A stretch of 64,000 nucleotides of DNA from Homoserinimonas aerilata (GTDB taxonomy: Bacteria > Actinomycetota > Actinomycetes > Actinomycetales > Microbacteriaceae): contig NZ_VFOM01000001.1 of NCBI RefSeq assembly GCF_006716125.1, forward strand, positions 248,001 to 312,000. Direction: 5' to 3'. Both the position numbers and the translations under genes were made by a program. Positions 8,586-16,900 of this stretch are shown one piece after another (position 1 is the stretch's first letter; every line of letters starts with the position of its first letter). Under the pieces are notes generated by a model. The model was not told the origin of the DNA and made no database searches. It saw nothing but the letters and a program-made list of their open reading frames with translations.

Positions 8586-8651
8586 ATGGATGAGGAGTAC
8601 TTCGTTCCCATCGACCCGATGGACGAACTGCAGTGCGACAGCTGCCAGTAG
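8586..8651 (+). CDS. 21-residue frame carrying the NrdA-type CxxC redox tail
   Basis: Only one codon (AGC) separates the nrdA amber stop from this ATG, and the phase is the same. The 21-residue frame is acidic, contains PIDPMDEL and ends LQCDSCQ before TAG. A Cys-x-x-Cys a few residues from the end is what the swinging C-terminal tail of class I alpha subunits should carry. It has its own ribosome-binding candidate, GGTGA at 8574-8578, 7 nt from the ATG. It could be a separate peptide made by re-initiation, the end of NrdA reached by UAG readthrough, or the normal NrdA terminus cut off by a point mutation or sequencing error. Confidence 0.6.
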   Translation: MDEEYFVPIDPMDELQCDSCQ

Positions 8652-8713
8652 TCGTCGACGCGCGATAGACCACACAGAACCACAAGACACAGAAAGAAGA
8701 TGACGTAGCAGCC

Positions 8714-9712
8714 ATGGGCATCCTTGGAACAGGAATTCAGGAAGGTCTCCTCCTCAAGCCGATTCGGTACAAGTGGGCGATGGACCTGTACGACCAGGCG
8801 GTCGCGAACACGTGGTTCCCGAACGAGATCCAGCTCGGCGAGGACATCGCCGACTTCAAGAAGATGACCGACGAGGAGCGTCACGCGGTCACCTTCCTGA
8901 TGAGTTACTTCAACCCGAACGAGCTGCTCGTGAACAAGGCGCTGGCCTTCGGCGTCTACCCCTATCTGAATGCGGCAGAGGCGCACATGTACCTCGCCAA
9001 GCAGATGTGGGAGGAGGCCAACCACTCCATGTCGTTCGAGTACGTGCTCGAGACCTTCCCGATCGACCGCGAGGCCGCCTACGCCGCGCACGTCGACATC
9101 CCCTCCATGGCGAAGAAGGAGGAGTTCCAGGTCAAGTTCATCAGGCGGATGACCGAGGAGACCCTCGACATCACCTCGGTGGAGGGCAAGCAGGACTTCG
9201 TGCGCAACCTCGTTGCGTACAACGTCATCCTTGAGGGCATCTGGTTCTACTCGGGCTTCATGGTCGCCCTGTCGTTCCGTCAGCGCAACCTGCTGCGCAA
9301 CTTCGGCTCGCTCATGGACTGGGTGGTGCGCGACGAGAGCCTGCACCTCAAGTTCGGCATCAACCTCATCCTCACGGTGCTCGAGGAGAACCCGGAGCTG
9401 CAGACGGCCGAGTTCGCCGACGAGATCCGGCAGATGATCCTGGATGCTGTGGAGATGGAAGAGGAGTACAACAACGACCTCCTTCCCGGCGGCATCCTCG
9501 GCCTCAACGCCAGCTACATCAACCAGTACGTGAAGTATCTGGCCGACCGCAGGCTGGAGGAGCTCGGCTTCGAGGCCCACTACAAGGTGTCGAACCCGGC
9601 CAAGTGGATGGCAACCGCGAACGACACGCTCGAGCTGGTCAACTTCTTCGAGTCGACCAACACCTCCTACGAGACGAACGCGAAGGCGCACAGCACAGCG
9701 AAGGCCGAATAG
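8714..9712 (+). CDS. nrdB: ribonucleotide reductase beta subunit, class Ic-like (Phe at radical position)
   Basis: 332 residues; generates the oxidant that starts catalysis in NrdA. The six metal ligands can be placed: E70 (NPNELLVNKA), E101 and H104 (EEANHSMSF), E174 (ILEGIWFY), E208 and H211 (RDESLHL). The spacing E70-E101 (31) equals D84-E115 in E. coli NrdB. The residue at the radical-tyrosine place (E. coli Y122) is F108, and ligand 1 is Glu not Asp. Both are features of the Chlamydia-type class Ic protein with a Mn/Fe cofactor. The C-terminal tail (NTSYETNAKA) holds a tyrosine suited for radical transfer. It lies 62 nt after the tail frame. Confidence 0.92.
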   Translation: MGILGTGIQEGLLLKPIRYKWAMDLYDQAVANTWFPNEIQLGEDIADFKKMTDEERHAVTFLMSYFNPNELLVNKALAFGVYPYLNAAEAHMYLAKQMWEEANHSMSFEYVLETFPIDREAAYAAHVDIPSMAKKEEFQVKFIRRMTEETLDITSVEGKQDFVRNLVAYNVILEGIWFYSGFMVALSFRQRNLLRNFGSLMDWVVRDESLHLKFGINLILTVLEENPELQTAEFADEIRQMILDAVEMEEEYNNDLLPGGILGLNASYINQYVKYLADRRLEELGFEAHYKVSNPAKWMATANDTLELVNFFESTNTSYETNAKAHSTAKAE

Positions 9713-9733
9713 CGCATTTCGGAAGCACGAATA

Positions 9734-9771
9734 GAAGGGGCGGTGGTCGCGAGAGCGACCACCGCCCCTTC
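9734..9771 (+). terminator. rho-independent terminator of the nrd operon
   Basis: A perfect 17-bp stem (GAAGGGGCGGTGGTCGC at 9734-9750, complement at 9755-9771) closes on a GAGA tetraloop 21 nt after the nrdB stop. The T-run is poor, as is usual in this GC range. Confidence 0.85.
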
Positions 9772-9818
9772 TCGGATCTGGGTACTGCGCGCGGATGCTC
9801 GAAGCGCCAGAAAGTTGC

Positions 9819-10361
9819 TCAGCGTCCAGCGCCGACGACTGCGAGGAGCAGCAGTGGCCAGGGGAGAACTCCGATGAGTACCGTGGCGGTGCCCGAGATG
9901 ACCCTGAACCGGCGAACGTATCGGTAGACGGAGGCGGTGGCGAGCATCGCAAGCGTGACAGGGAAGGAGAGATATGACGGCCAGCGCCCTGGATGCTGAT
10001 GGATGCTCGCGATGAACGCGTCGGGCCCATGGGTGTTGCCGGAGAAAACGATGACAGTGAGGGCGAATCCTAAGAACGCCGCAAGGCCGATCACTGTCAG
10101 ACTCCATCCGGGGACCAAGGAAACTCGCGAGTTCGGCCGGGCGAGCATGAAGCACCCAACGAGTCCGAAACCTACCGCTCCCAATGCCGCCCACGATATT
10201 GCGTCGATCATGGCGGCGTTCGGGAGCCGTGAGAAAATGCCGAGGTTCCCGACGGCCATCACGAGGCTGACCCACGCAGCGATCGACACGGCACCCGCTG
10301 AATGGCGTACCCATGCGCGAGCTGCCCACTGATGCTGAGTCAATTCAACTGGGGTCGTCAT
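9819..10361 (-). CDS. membrane protein of unknown function (DUF998-like)
   Basis: 180 residues with about five hydrophobic helices (SIAAWVSLVMAVGNLGIF, WAALGAVGFGLVGCF, LTVIGLAAFLGFALTVIVF, YLSFPVTLAMLATASVY, ATVLIGVLPWPLLLLAVV). The loop SGNTHGPDAFIASIHQHPG between helices 3 and 4 is reminiscent of DUF998 proteins. The ATG at 10361 directly abuts the stop of the 97-residue gene upstream, so the two should be translationally coupled. No function can be given. Confidence 0.7.
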   Translation of the reverse strand: MTTPVELTQHQWAARAWVRHSAGAVSIAAWVSLVMAVGNLGIFSRLPNAAMIDAISWAALGAVGFGLVGCFMLARPNSRVSLVPGWSLTVIGLAAFLGFALTVIVFSGNTHGPDAFIASIHQHPGRWPSYLSFPVTLAMLATASVYRYVRRFRVISGTATVLIGVLPWPLLLLAVVGAGR

Positions 10362-10655
10362 CTACAAGCCCGCAACAGAGAGGAGTTTGGTAACGCATCC
10401 AGAAGCAAAGGCATCCAACTCTGTTTGTGTAGGTAGCGTGGCGTCGACACCTTGATAGTCCATGAACTCATCTCGTGGCATTTCCGGCCACGGCCAGCCT
10501 GCAGCAAAGATGGATTTAATTCCACTGGTCAGTTTTGCTGCAGGACTAACCCCGAAGCGGAACTGCAGGAATGCTCGAATCCTTAGCTGTTCGGTGGGAT
10601 ACTCCACCAGTATGCGTCTGACTGCTTCGCCCAGAGTGGTATCGTCGTTCCTCAT
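10362..10655 (-). CDS. hypothetical protein, 97 residues
   Basis: Not recognised. It is a soluble, mostly helical protein (LGEAVRRILVEYPTEQLRIRAFLQFRFG), with GWPWPEMPRDEFMDYQG in the middle. Its stop is immediately followed by the start of the membrane-protein gene. GC content here drops to about 50 percent over stretches (for example 10501-10560), well below the neighbours, and an IS3 fragment lies just upstream, so recent acquisition is likely. Confidence 0.6.
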   Translation of the reverse strand: MRNDDTTLGEAVRRILVEYPTEQLRIRAFLQFRFGVSPAAKLTSGIKSIFAAGWPWPEMPRDEFMDYQGVDATLPTQTELDAFASGCVTKLLSVAGL

Positions 10656-10759
10656 TGAGCGTCCAACCAGCCAACCCTCAGCATCTGCAACGAGATCTTG
10701 GGAACGCTGTCGGTGTGATTGACTCCTATGCTTGTGAGGATTTCGGTTCTCGCGGAAGG

Positions 10760-10933
10760 ATGTTCGTCGTTCCGAAAGCTTCTCCCCTTGAGTTCCGCCG
10801 TGGCGTTATTGCCGTCGCCCGGAAGAACGACGCCCTGATTTCGCGGGTGGCGAAGGGCTTCGGAATCTCCGAGTCCTGTCTGCAACGCTGGCTGAAGCTG
10901 GCCGATATCGAAGATGGCAATCGTCCGGGCCTT
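10760..10933 (+). pseudogene. IS3-family transposase OrfA fragment
   Basis: From ATG 10760 about 58 codons read like the N-terminus of IS3-family OrfA: SPLEFRRGVIAVARK, then AKGFGISESCLQRWLKLADI, the helix-turn-helix of this protein. The similarity stops at about 10933, before the leucine-zipper part, and no OrfB or clear terminal inverted repeats are visible. It is the scar of a former insertion. The rest of 10656-11066 shows no gene; the promoter of the next gene must lie in 10934-11066. Confidence 0.75.
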
Positions 10934-11066
10934 CGTTGTCTGCGCGGGCGCGCGCAATGCGCCCGAAATCGTGACGCTGCCGACGGTTTGTTGCGTCGGG
11001 CCTGCGGTAGGCTCCGATTGTCAGCGCGACGACGGCGTCGCGACACAGTAGAAGGAATGGCATCCC

Positions 11067-11954
11067 ATGCGCATGAGATACACGGCAACCGCGATCGCAG
11101 CGATCACACTCCTCGCCCTCACCGGCTGCGTCGACAACAGCACGGCGCCCACAGGCGGCGGCGACAAGGTCACGGTGACGGTCGACAAAGCAGCCGAGGC
11201 CATGCTGCCCGACAGCATCCGCGAGGCCGGCAAGATCATTGTCGGAATGGACCCCAACTACGCGCCCAACGAATACAAGGACGACGCCGGTAACCCCATC
11301 GGATGGGCCGTCGACCTCGGTGACGCGATGGCCGCCAAGCTGGGCCTCACCATGGACTACCGCAGCTCCGGCTTCGACAAGATCATCCCCAGCATCCTCG
11401 GTGGCACCTACGACATCGGCTACTCCTCCTTCACCGACAATGTGGAGCGCGAGAAGTCGGTCGACTTCGTCAACTACTACGGAGCCGGCATCCAGTGGGC
11501 GCAGCAGCTCGGCAAGAGCGTCGACCCCGACAACGGCTGCGGCCTGACCGTCTCGGTTCAGCGCACCACCTACGAAGAGACCGACGAACTGCCCGCCAAG
11601 TCGCAGGCCTGCGTCGACGCCGGCAAGGAGCCCATCACCATCGAGGGCTACGAGACGCAGGATGAGGCCACCAATGCCCTCGCGCTCGGCAAGGTCGACG
11701 CCATGAGCGCCGACTCGCCCATCACGCAGTACGCGGTCTCGCAGGTCAGCGACAAGATCGAACTCGCCGGCGACCCCTTCGACGTCGCGCCGTACGGCAT
11801 CGCCGTCGACAAGGGCAACACCGAGCTGCGGGATGCCATCAAGGCCGCCCTGCAGTCGATGATCGACGACGGCAGCTACAACGAGATCCTCAAGAAGTGG
11901 GGCGTCGACGTCGGCGGCCTCGACACCATCACGATCAACGCGGCAGGCAGCTAG
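11067..11954 (+). CDS. polar amino acid ABC transporter, substrate-binding lipoprotein
   Basis: 295 residues. The N-terminus MRMRYTATAIAAITLLALTGC is a lipoprotein signal with lipobox LTGC. The mature part is a type 3 extracellular solute-binding fold: IIVGMDPNYAPNEYKDDAGNPIGWAVDLGDAMAAKLG (typical GIDxxYxPxxFxD), GTYDIGYSSFTDNVEREKSVDFVNY, and LKKWGVDVG at the end. It binds a polar amino acid or similar ligand outside the cell and hands it to the permease encoded 5 nt downstream. The ligand cannot be told from the sequence. Confidence 0.92.
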   Translation: MRMRYTATAIAAITLLALTGCVDNSTAPTGGGDKVTVTVDKAAEAMLPDSIREAGKIIVGMDPNYAPNEYKDDAGNPIGWAVDLGDAMAAKLGLTMDYRSSGFDKIIPSILGGTYDIGYSSFTDNVEREKSVDFVNYYGAGIQWAQQLGKSVDPDNGCGLTVSVQRTTYEETDELPAKSQACVDAGKEPITIEGYETQDEATNALALGKVDAMSADSPITQYAVSQVSDKIELAGDPFDVAPYGIAVDKGNTELRDAIKAALQSMIDDGSYNEILKKWGVDVGGLDTITINAAGS

Positions 11955-11959
11955 CAGTC

Positions 11960-13006
11960 ATGAGTTCGTCAGGCACGGGTCGCCCCGAGGGCGGGGCGAC
12001 CCCGCCGACCACCGGACGGTCGGCAGCGGACACCGGCACGACCACCGTCGCCGAGGAGCAGGCGGAGGTCATCAAAGCCATCCGCCTGCGCCACCCGTGG
12101 CGCACGGTCGTGGCCGTCATCCTGGTGCTCGCGCTCGCGCTGTTCATCATCGACGCGGCCAACCGCCCCGCCTACAGCTGGGACGTCTTCGCCAAATACC
12201 TCTTCGACCAGCGCATCTCGCAGGCGGCCCTCAACACGCTGCTGCTGACCGTCTACTCGATGGTCATCGCGATCGTGCTGGGCGTGACGCTCGCCGTCAT
12301 GCGCCTCAGTGAGAACCCCGTCGTCAAGGGTGTCGCCTGGCTGTACCTGTGGGTGTTCCGCGGAACCCCCGTCTACGTGCAGCTCGTCTTCTGGGGCCTC
12401 ATCTCGACCATCTACCGCAGCATCGAGATCGGTATCCCGTTCACTGAGCCGTGGCTGGTGTTCCAGACCGCCGACGTGCTCGACGTGTTCTGGATCGCCG
12501 TCATCGGGCTCGCCCTCAACGAATCCGCCTACATGGCGGAGATCGTGCGCGCCGGCATCCTCTCCGTCGACAAAGGCCAGGATGAGGCGGCGACCGCCCT
12601 CGGCATGTCGTGGCTGCAGACGATGCGTCGCGTCGTCATCCCGCAGGCGATGCGCATCATCATCCCGCCGACCGGCAACGAAGTCATCTCGATGCTGAAG
12701 ACGACATCGCTCGTCGCCGCCATCCCGTACGCCTTCGACCTGTACGGCAGACAGCGCGACATCTCGGCCGTCATCTTCGACCCCATCCCCATGCTGCTCG
12801 TCGCCTGCGCCTGGTACCTCTTCTTCACCTCGGTGCTGATGGTCGGCCAGTTCTTCCTGGAGCGGCGATTCTCGCGCGGCGTCGGTCAGGCCCGCATCGA
12901 CAAGAAGCCCGGAACCGAGACAGGTGCGATCCCCGCAGTCACCGGCGCCGTGCCGACAGGCTCCGCCACAACGGATGCCCCCACGACAGGGAAGGACGCA
13001 GGATGA
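11960..13006 (+). CDS. polar amino acid ABC transporter permease
   Basis: 348 residues from ATG 11960. There is a cytoplasmic N-terminal extension rich in Gly/Thr. The HisM/GlnP-type core follows, with [32 protein letters not shown] and the EAA loop [30 protein letters not shown] that docks the ATPase. One polypeptide probably forms the homodimeric channel. The C-terminus carries a Thr/Ala tail. The stop overlaps the ATPase start by 4 nt (ATGA), so translation is coupled. Confidence 0.93.
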   Translation: MSSSGTGRPEGGATPPTTGRSAADTGTTTVAEEQAEVIKAIRLRHPWRTVVAVILVLALALFIIDAANRPAYSWDVFAKYLFDQRISQAALNTLLLTVYSMVIAIVLGVTLAVMRLSENPVVKGVAWLYLWVFRGTPVYVQLVFWGLISTIYRSIEIGIPFTEPWLVFQTADVLDVFWIAVIGLALNESAYMAEIVRAGILSVDKGQDEAATALGMSWLQTMRRVVIPQAMRIIIPPTGNEVISMLKTTSLVAAIPYAFDLYGRQRDISAVIFDPIPMLLVACAWYLFFTSVLMVGQFFLERRFSRGVGQARIDKKPGTETGAIPAVTGAVPTGSATTDAPTTGKDAG

Positions 13007-13806
13007 GTCCCGAAACGGTGCCCACAGCATCCGGAGCAACCGCCACCGTTCCCATGGTGCGTGCCGAGCGCGTCTCCAAGAGCTTCGGCTCCAACCAGGT
13101 GCTCAAGAGCATCTCGCTCGAAGTGAAACGCGGCGAGGTCATGTGCCTGGTCGGGCCGAGCGGATCGGGCAAGAGCACCTTCCTGCGCTGCATCAACCAC
13201 CTGGAGCGCGTCGACGCGGGCCGGCTCACCGTCGACGGCGTGCTCGTCGGCTACGAGGAGCGCGGCGACAAACTGTACGAATTGCGGCCCAAGGTCGCGG
13301 CGGCGCAGCGGCGCGACATCGGCATGGTGTTCCAGCGCTTCAACCTGTTCCCGCACATGACGGCCCTCGAGAACGTCATGGAAGCGCCCGTGCTCGTCAA
13401 AGGCGCGAACAAGGCGAAGGCCGCCGCGCGCGGGCGTGAACTGCTCGAGCGCGTCGGCCTCGGACACAAAGCGGATGCCTACCCAGCGCACCTGAGCGGC
13501 GGCCAGCAGCAGCGGGTCGCCATCGCCAGGGCGCTCGCCATGGACCCCAAACTGATGCTCTTCGACGAGCCCACCTCGGCGCTCGACCCAGAGCTTGTCG
13601 GTGAAGTTCTCGACGTCATGAAAGCGCTCGCCGCATCCGGCATGACCATGATCGTCGTCACCCACGAGATGGGCTTCGCGCGCGAAGTCGCCGACTCGCT
13701 CGTCTTCATGGACGGAGGCGTCGTCGTCGAGGCAGGAGACCCCGTCGAAGTGCTGTCGAACCCGCAGCACCAGCGCACGAAAGCATTCCTGTCGAAGGTG
13801 CTGTAG
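13003..13806 (+). CDS. polar amino acid ABC transporter ATPase (GlnQ-like)
   Basis: 267 residues. Walker A is GPSGSGKST, the Q-loop region is [19 protein letters not shown], the signature is [15 protein letters not shown], Walker B is [13 protein letters not shown] and the switch His is in VVTHEMGFA. This is the GlnQ/HisP class that energises amino acid import. It completes a three-gene importer (11067-13806). Downstream is a duplicated 58-bp repeat against the convergent hrpA gene. Confidence 0.95.
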   Translation: MSPETVPTASGATATVPMVRAERVSKSFGSNQVLKSISLEVKRGEVMCLVGPSGSGKSTFLRCINHLERVDAGRLTVDGVLVGYEERGDKLYELRPKVAAAQRRDIGMVFQRFNLFPHMTALENVMEAPVLVKGANKAKAAARGRELLERVGLGHKADAYPAHLSGGQQQRVAIARALAMDPKLMLFDEPTSALDPELVGEVLDVMKALAASGMTMIVVTHEMGFAREVADSLVFMDGGVVVEAGDPVEVLSNPQHQRTKAFLSKVL

Positions 13807-13813
13807 GAGGGAT

Positions 13814-13939
13814 CGGGGGTCGGGTTTCGAGACTGTCGCGCTAGAGCGCAACACCTCAACCCGCGGGTGTTGGAGAGGGCACGGGGGTCGGGTTTCGAGA
13901 CTGTCGCGCTAGAGCGCAACACCTCAACCCGCGGGTGTT
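13814..13939. repeat. two exact 58-bp direct copies of a dispersed repeat
   Basis: 13814-13871 and 13882-13939 are identical over 58 bp, separated by 10 bp. Each contains GGGTTTCGAGAC, the inner hairpin TGTCGCGCTAGAGCGCAACA and CCTCAACCCGCGGGTGTT. The second copy overlaps the last two bases of the hrpA stop codon. They fill the gap between convergent genes. Confidence 0.9.
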
Positions 13940-16900
13940 ACGCGAGGGCCTTCTGGATGCGCTGGAGGCTGACGGGGCCTGCCGTGCCGAGATGCTGGGC
14001 GAAGAGGCTGATGCGCAACTCCTCGAGCATCCAGCGCGCACGCACCAGTCGCGCCTGCGCGGGGTCGTCCACGACGGCGGTCGTGAGCGGGAGCACCCCG
14101 CCGGCGGCGTCGTAGAGGTCGCGCGCCTTCTGCACCTCGGTCATCCACACGCGGTCGCGGCCCAGATTCTCGGCGAGGCGCGAGAGGCGATGCGTCACGC
14201 CGTCGAGGTAGACGGGCAGCCGCCTCAGCTGGTCGACCCCGGCGATGCCCACAAAACCCGGATGCACGAGCGCCTCCACCTGTTCGCGGGCGTCGGCGAG
14301 CGGCGAGAGCAGGGCCATGCTGGTGGCCGCCTTGATGGCTTTCTCCGCCTCCCGGGCGGCCGCAAGGGTGCGCGCGGTGAGGGACACGGTCGTGAACAGG
14401 GCATCGACGAGCCCGGAGGAGGCGCGGTCTCGGAGAGCCTCGAAGTCCGCGCGGGACCAGGGCAGGGCATCCGCATCGTGGCCGAGCGCAGCATCGAGTG
14501 TTGCTGCCATCGCGTCGTCGAAGAGGGCCTGCGTCGAGCGGTAGGGGCTCGCGGCGAGACTCATCTTCTCAGGCCCGGTGAGGTGCTGCTGCACGTACGT
14601 GGTCGGTGCGGGGATCGCCAGCTGAAGCATCCGGCGCACGCCCCTGCGGTGTTCGCGCAGCTGCTCAGCGGGTGTGCTCATGAGCCGGATCGAGACGGAT
14701 GCCCCCGAGTCGACGAGCGCAGGATAGGCGCGCACCACATTGCCGGCGAGCCTCGTGTCGAGCAGTCGCGGCAGCGCGTCGAAATCCCACGAGGTGAGGC
14801 CCTCGCGTTCGAGCGAGGCGGCACGGTTCGGGGCGGCGCCGAGTGACGGTGTGGTCGGGGCGGATGCGGGGGTCGCGCGGGCGTGCACCTGGGCGATGGA
14901 CTCCCTGGCCCGGTTCTTCAGCTTCTGCTGCAGCCCGGGCAGATCCTTGGAACGGGCGAGCTCGCGACCGTGCTCCGACACGACGGCGAAGGTGACCAGC
15001 AGATGCTCCGGCACGCGCTCCAGCTCGAAATCATCGGGGGTCGTCGGTGTGTAGGTCATGCGCTGAATCTGCCGCGCGAGATATTCCGTGAGCGGCATCT
15101 CTGCCGGATCATGGTCATCCGGAATCTCCTCGAGCAACCGACGGGCCCAGTCTGCCGCGGGAACCACATTGCGGCGGATGGCCTTGGGCAGCGCCTTGAT
15201 GAGGGCGGCGACGAGCTGTTCGCGCAGGCCCGGAACCTGCCAGTCGAATCCGGCGGGGGAGAGCCGGGCGAGAAGTGCGATGGGCACGTGAACGGTGACG
15301 CCGTCCTCCGGGCTGCCCGGCTCGAATCGGTAGCTGAGTTTGAGGCGCTGATCGCCCTGATGCCACCACTTCGGGTAGTCGGATTCGACAAGCTCGGGGG
15401 CGGAGGTCTGCTCGTCGAGCAGATCCTCGCGGGTCATCGTGAGCAGCCCATCGTCGCCCTGGCGGGCCGTCTTCCACCACGACTCGAAATCGCGGACCGT
15501 GCATACCGTTTCGGGAATGCGTCTGTCGTAGAACTCGAAGACGGCCTCGTCGTCGAGCAGGATGTCGCGGCGGCGGGTGCGCTCCTCCACCTCGGAGAGC
15601 TGCCGTCGCAGCGTGCGATTGGCGCGATCGAACGCCGTCATGCGCCGGTCGAGTCGCTCGATGTCCCACTCGCCGTCGACCAGCGCGTGCCTGATGAACA
15701 GCTCCCGCGCATGGGCGGGATCGATGCGGGAGAACTGCACGCGCCGCCGGGCCACGATCGGCACCCCATACAGGGTCACCCGCTCGTAGGCGACGGCCGC
15801 ACCCTGCTTCTTCTCCCAGTGCGGCTCGCCGTAGCTGCGCTTCACAAGATCGCCGGCGATCGGCTCGGCCCACGAGAGATCGATCGCGGCGTTCATCCTC
15901 GCGAACAGTCGACTCGTCTCCACGAGCTCGGCACTCATGATCTCGGAGGGCTGCTTCTTCGCCAGCGCCGAGCCCGGGAACACCGAGAAACGCACCTGGC
16001 GGGCACCCACGTAGTCGCCGCGCCCGCGGTCCTTCTTGGCATCCTTCGTGTCGTCGCGCACGCCGATCTGGCTGAGCAGTCCGGCGAGGATCGAACGGTG
16101 GATGCCCACCCCGTCGTTGCCGGGCTCGCCGACGGTGAGCCCCAGCGGCTTCGCCATCCGTTCCAGCTGACGGAAGACATCCGCCCACTCCCTGATGCGC
16201 AGATAGTTGAGGTATTCGGCCTTGCAGAGGCGCCTGAACTGATTGCCGGAGAGTTCCTTCTCCTTCTCGCGGAGATGATTCCAGAGATTCAGGAGGGTGA
16301 GGAAGTCGCTCGTCCTGTCGGTGAAACGTGCATGCGACTGGTCAGCCTGCGGGCGCTTCTCGAGTGGCCGCTCGCGCGGGTCCTGCACGCTCAGCCCGGC
16401 AACGATCGCCATCACCTCGCGGGTCGTGCCGTACTTGGCCGACTCGATGACCATGCGGGCAAGTCGAGGGTCGATCGGCAGCTGCGACAGCTGCCTGCCG
16501 ACCTTCGTGATCTTCGTGTCCTTCGTGACCGCGCCGAGCTCGGCGAGCAGGTCGAGGCCATCCTTGATGCCGCGCGAATCGGGTGGCTGCAGGAACGGGA
16601 AGTCCTCGATGGCGCCCAGCCCGAGCGAGATCATCTGCAGGATGACCGCCGCCAGGTTGGTGCGCAGGATCTCCGGGTCGGTGAACTCGGGCCTCTTCTC
16701 GAAATCCTGCTCCGAGTACAGGCGGATCGCTATGCCGTCGCTCGTGCGGCCGGAACGACCCGAGCGCTGATTGGCGGATGCCTGCGAGATGGCCTCGATC
16801 GGCAGCCGCTGGATCTTCGCGCGGGCACTGTAGCGGCTGATGCGGGCGGTGCCGGCGTCGATCACATACTTGATACCGGGCACCGTCAGGCTGGTCTCGG

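Noticed and set aside
10656..10759. Complete IS3 element
   Set aside because: Only the first half of OrfA is present; no OrfB and no convincing terminal inverted repeats.
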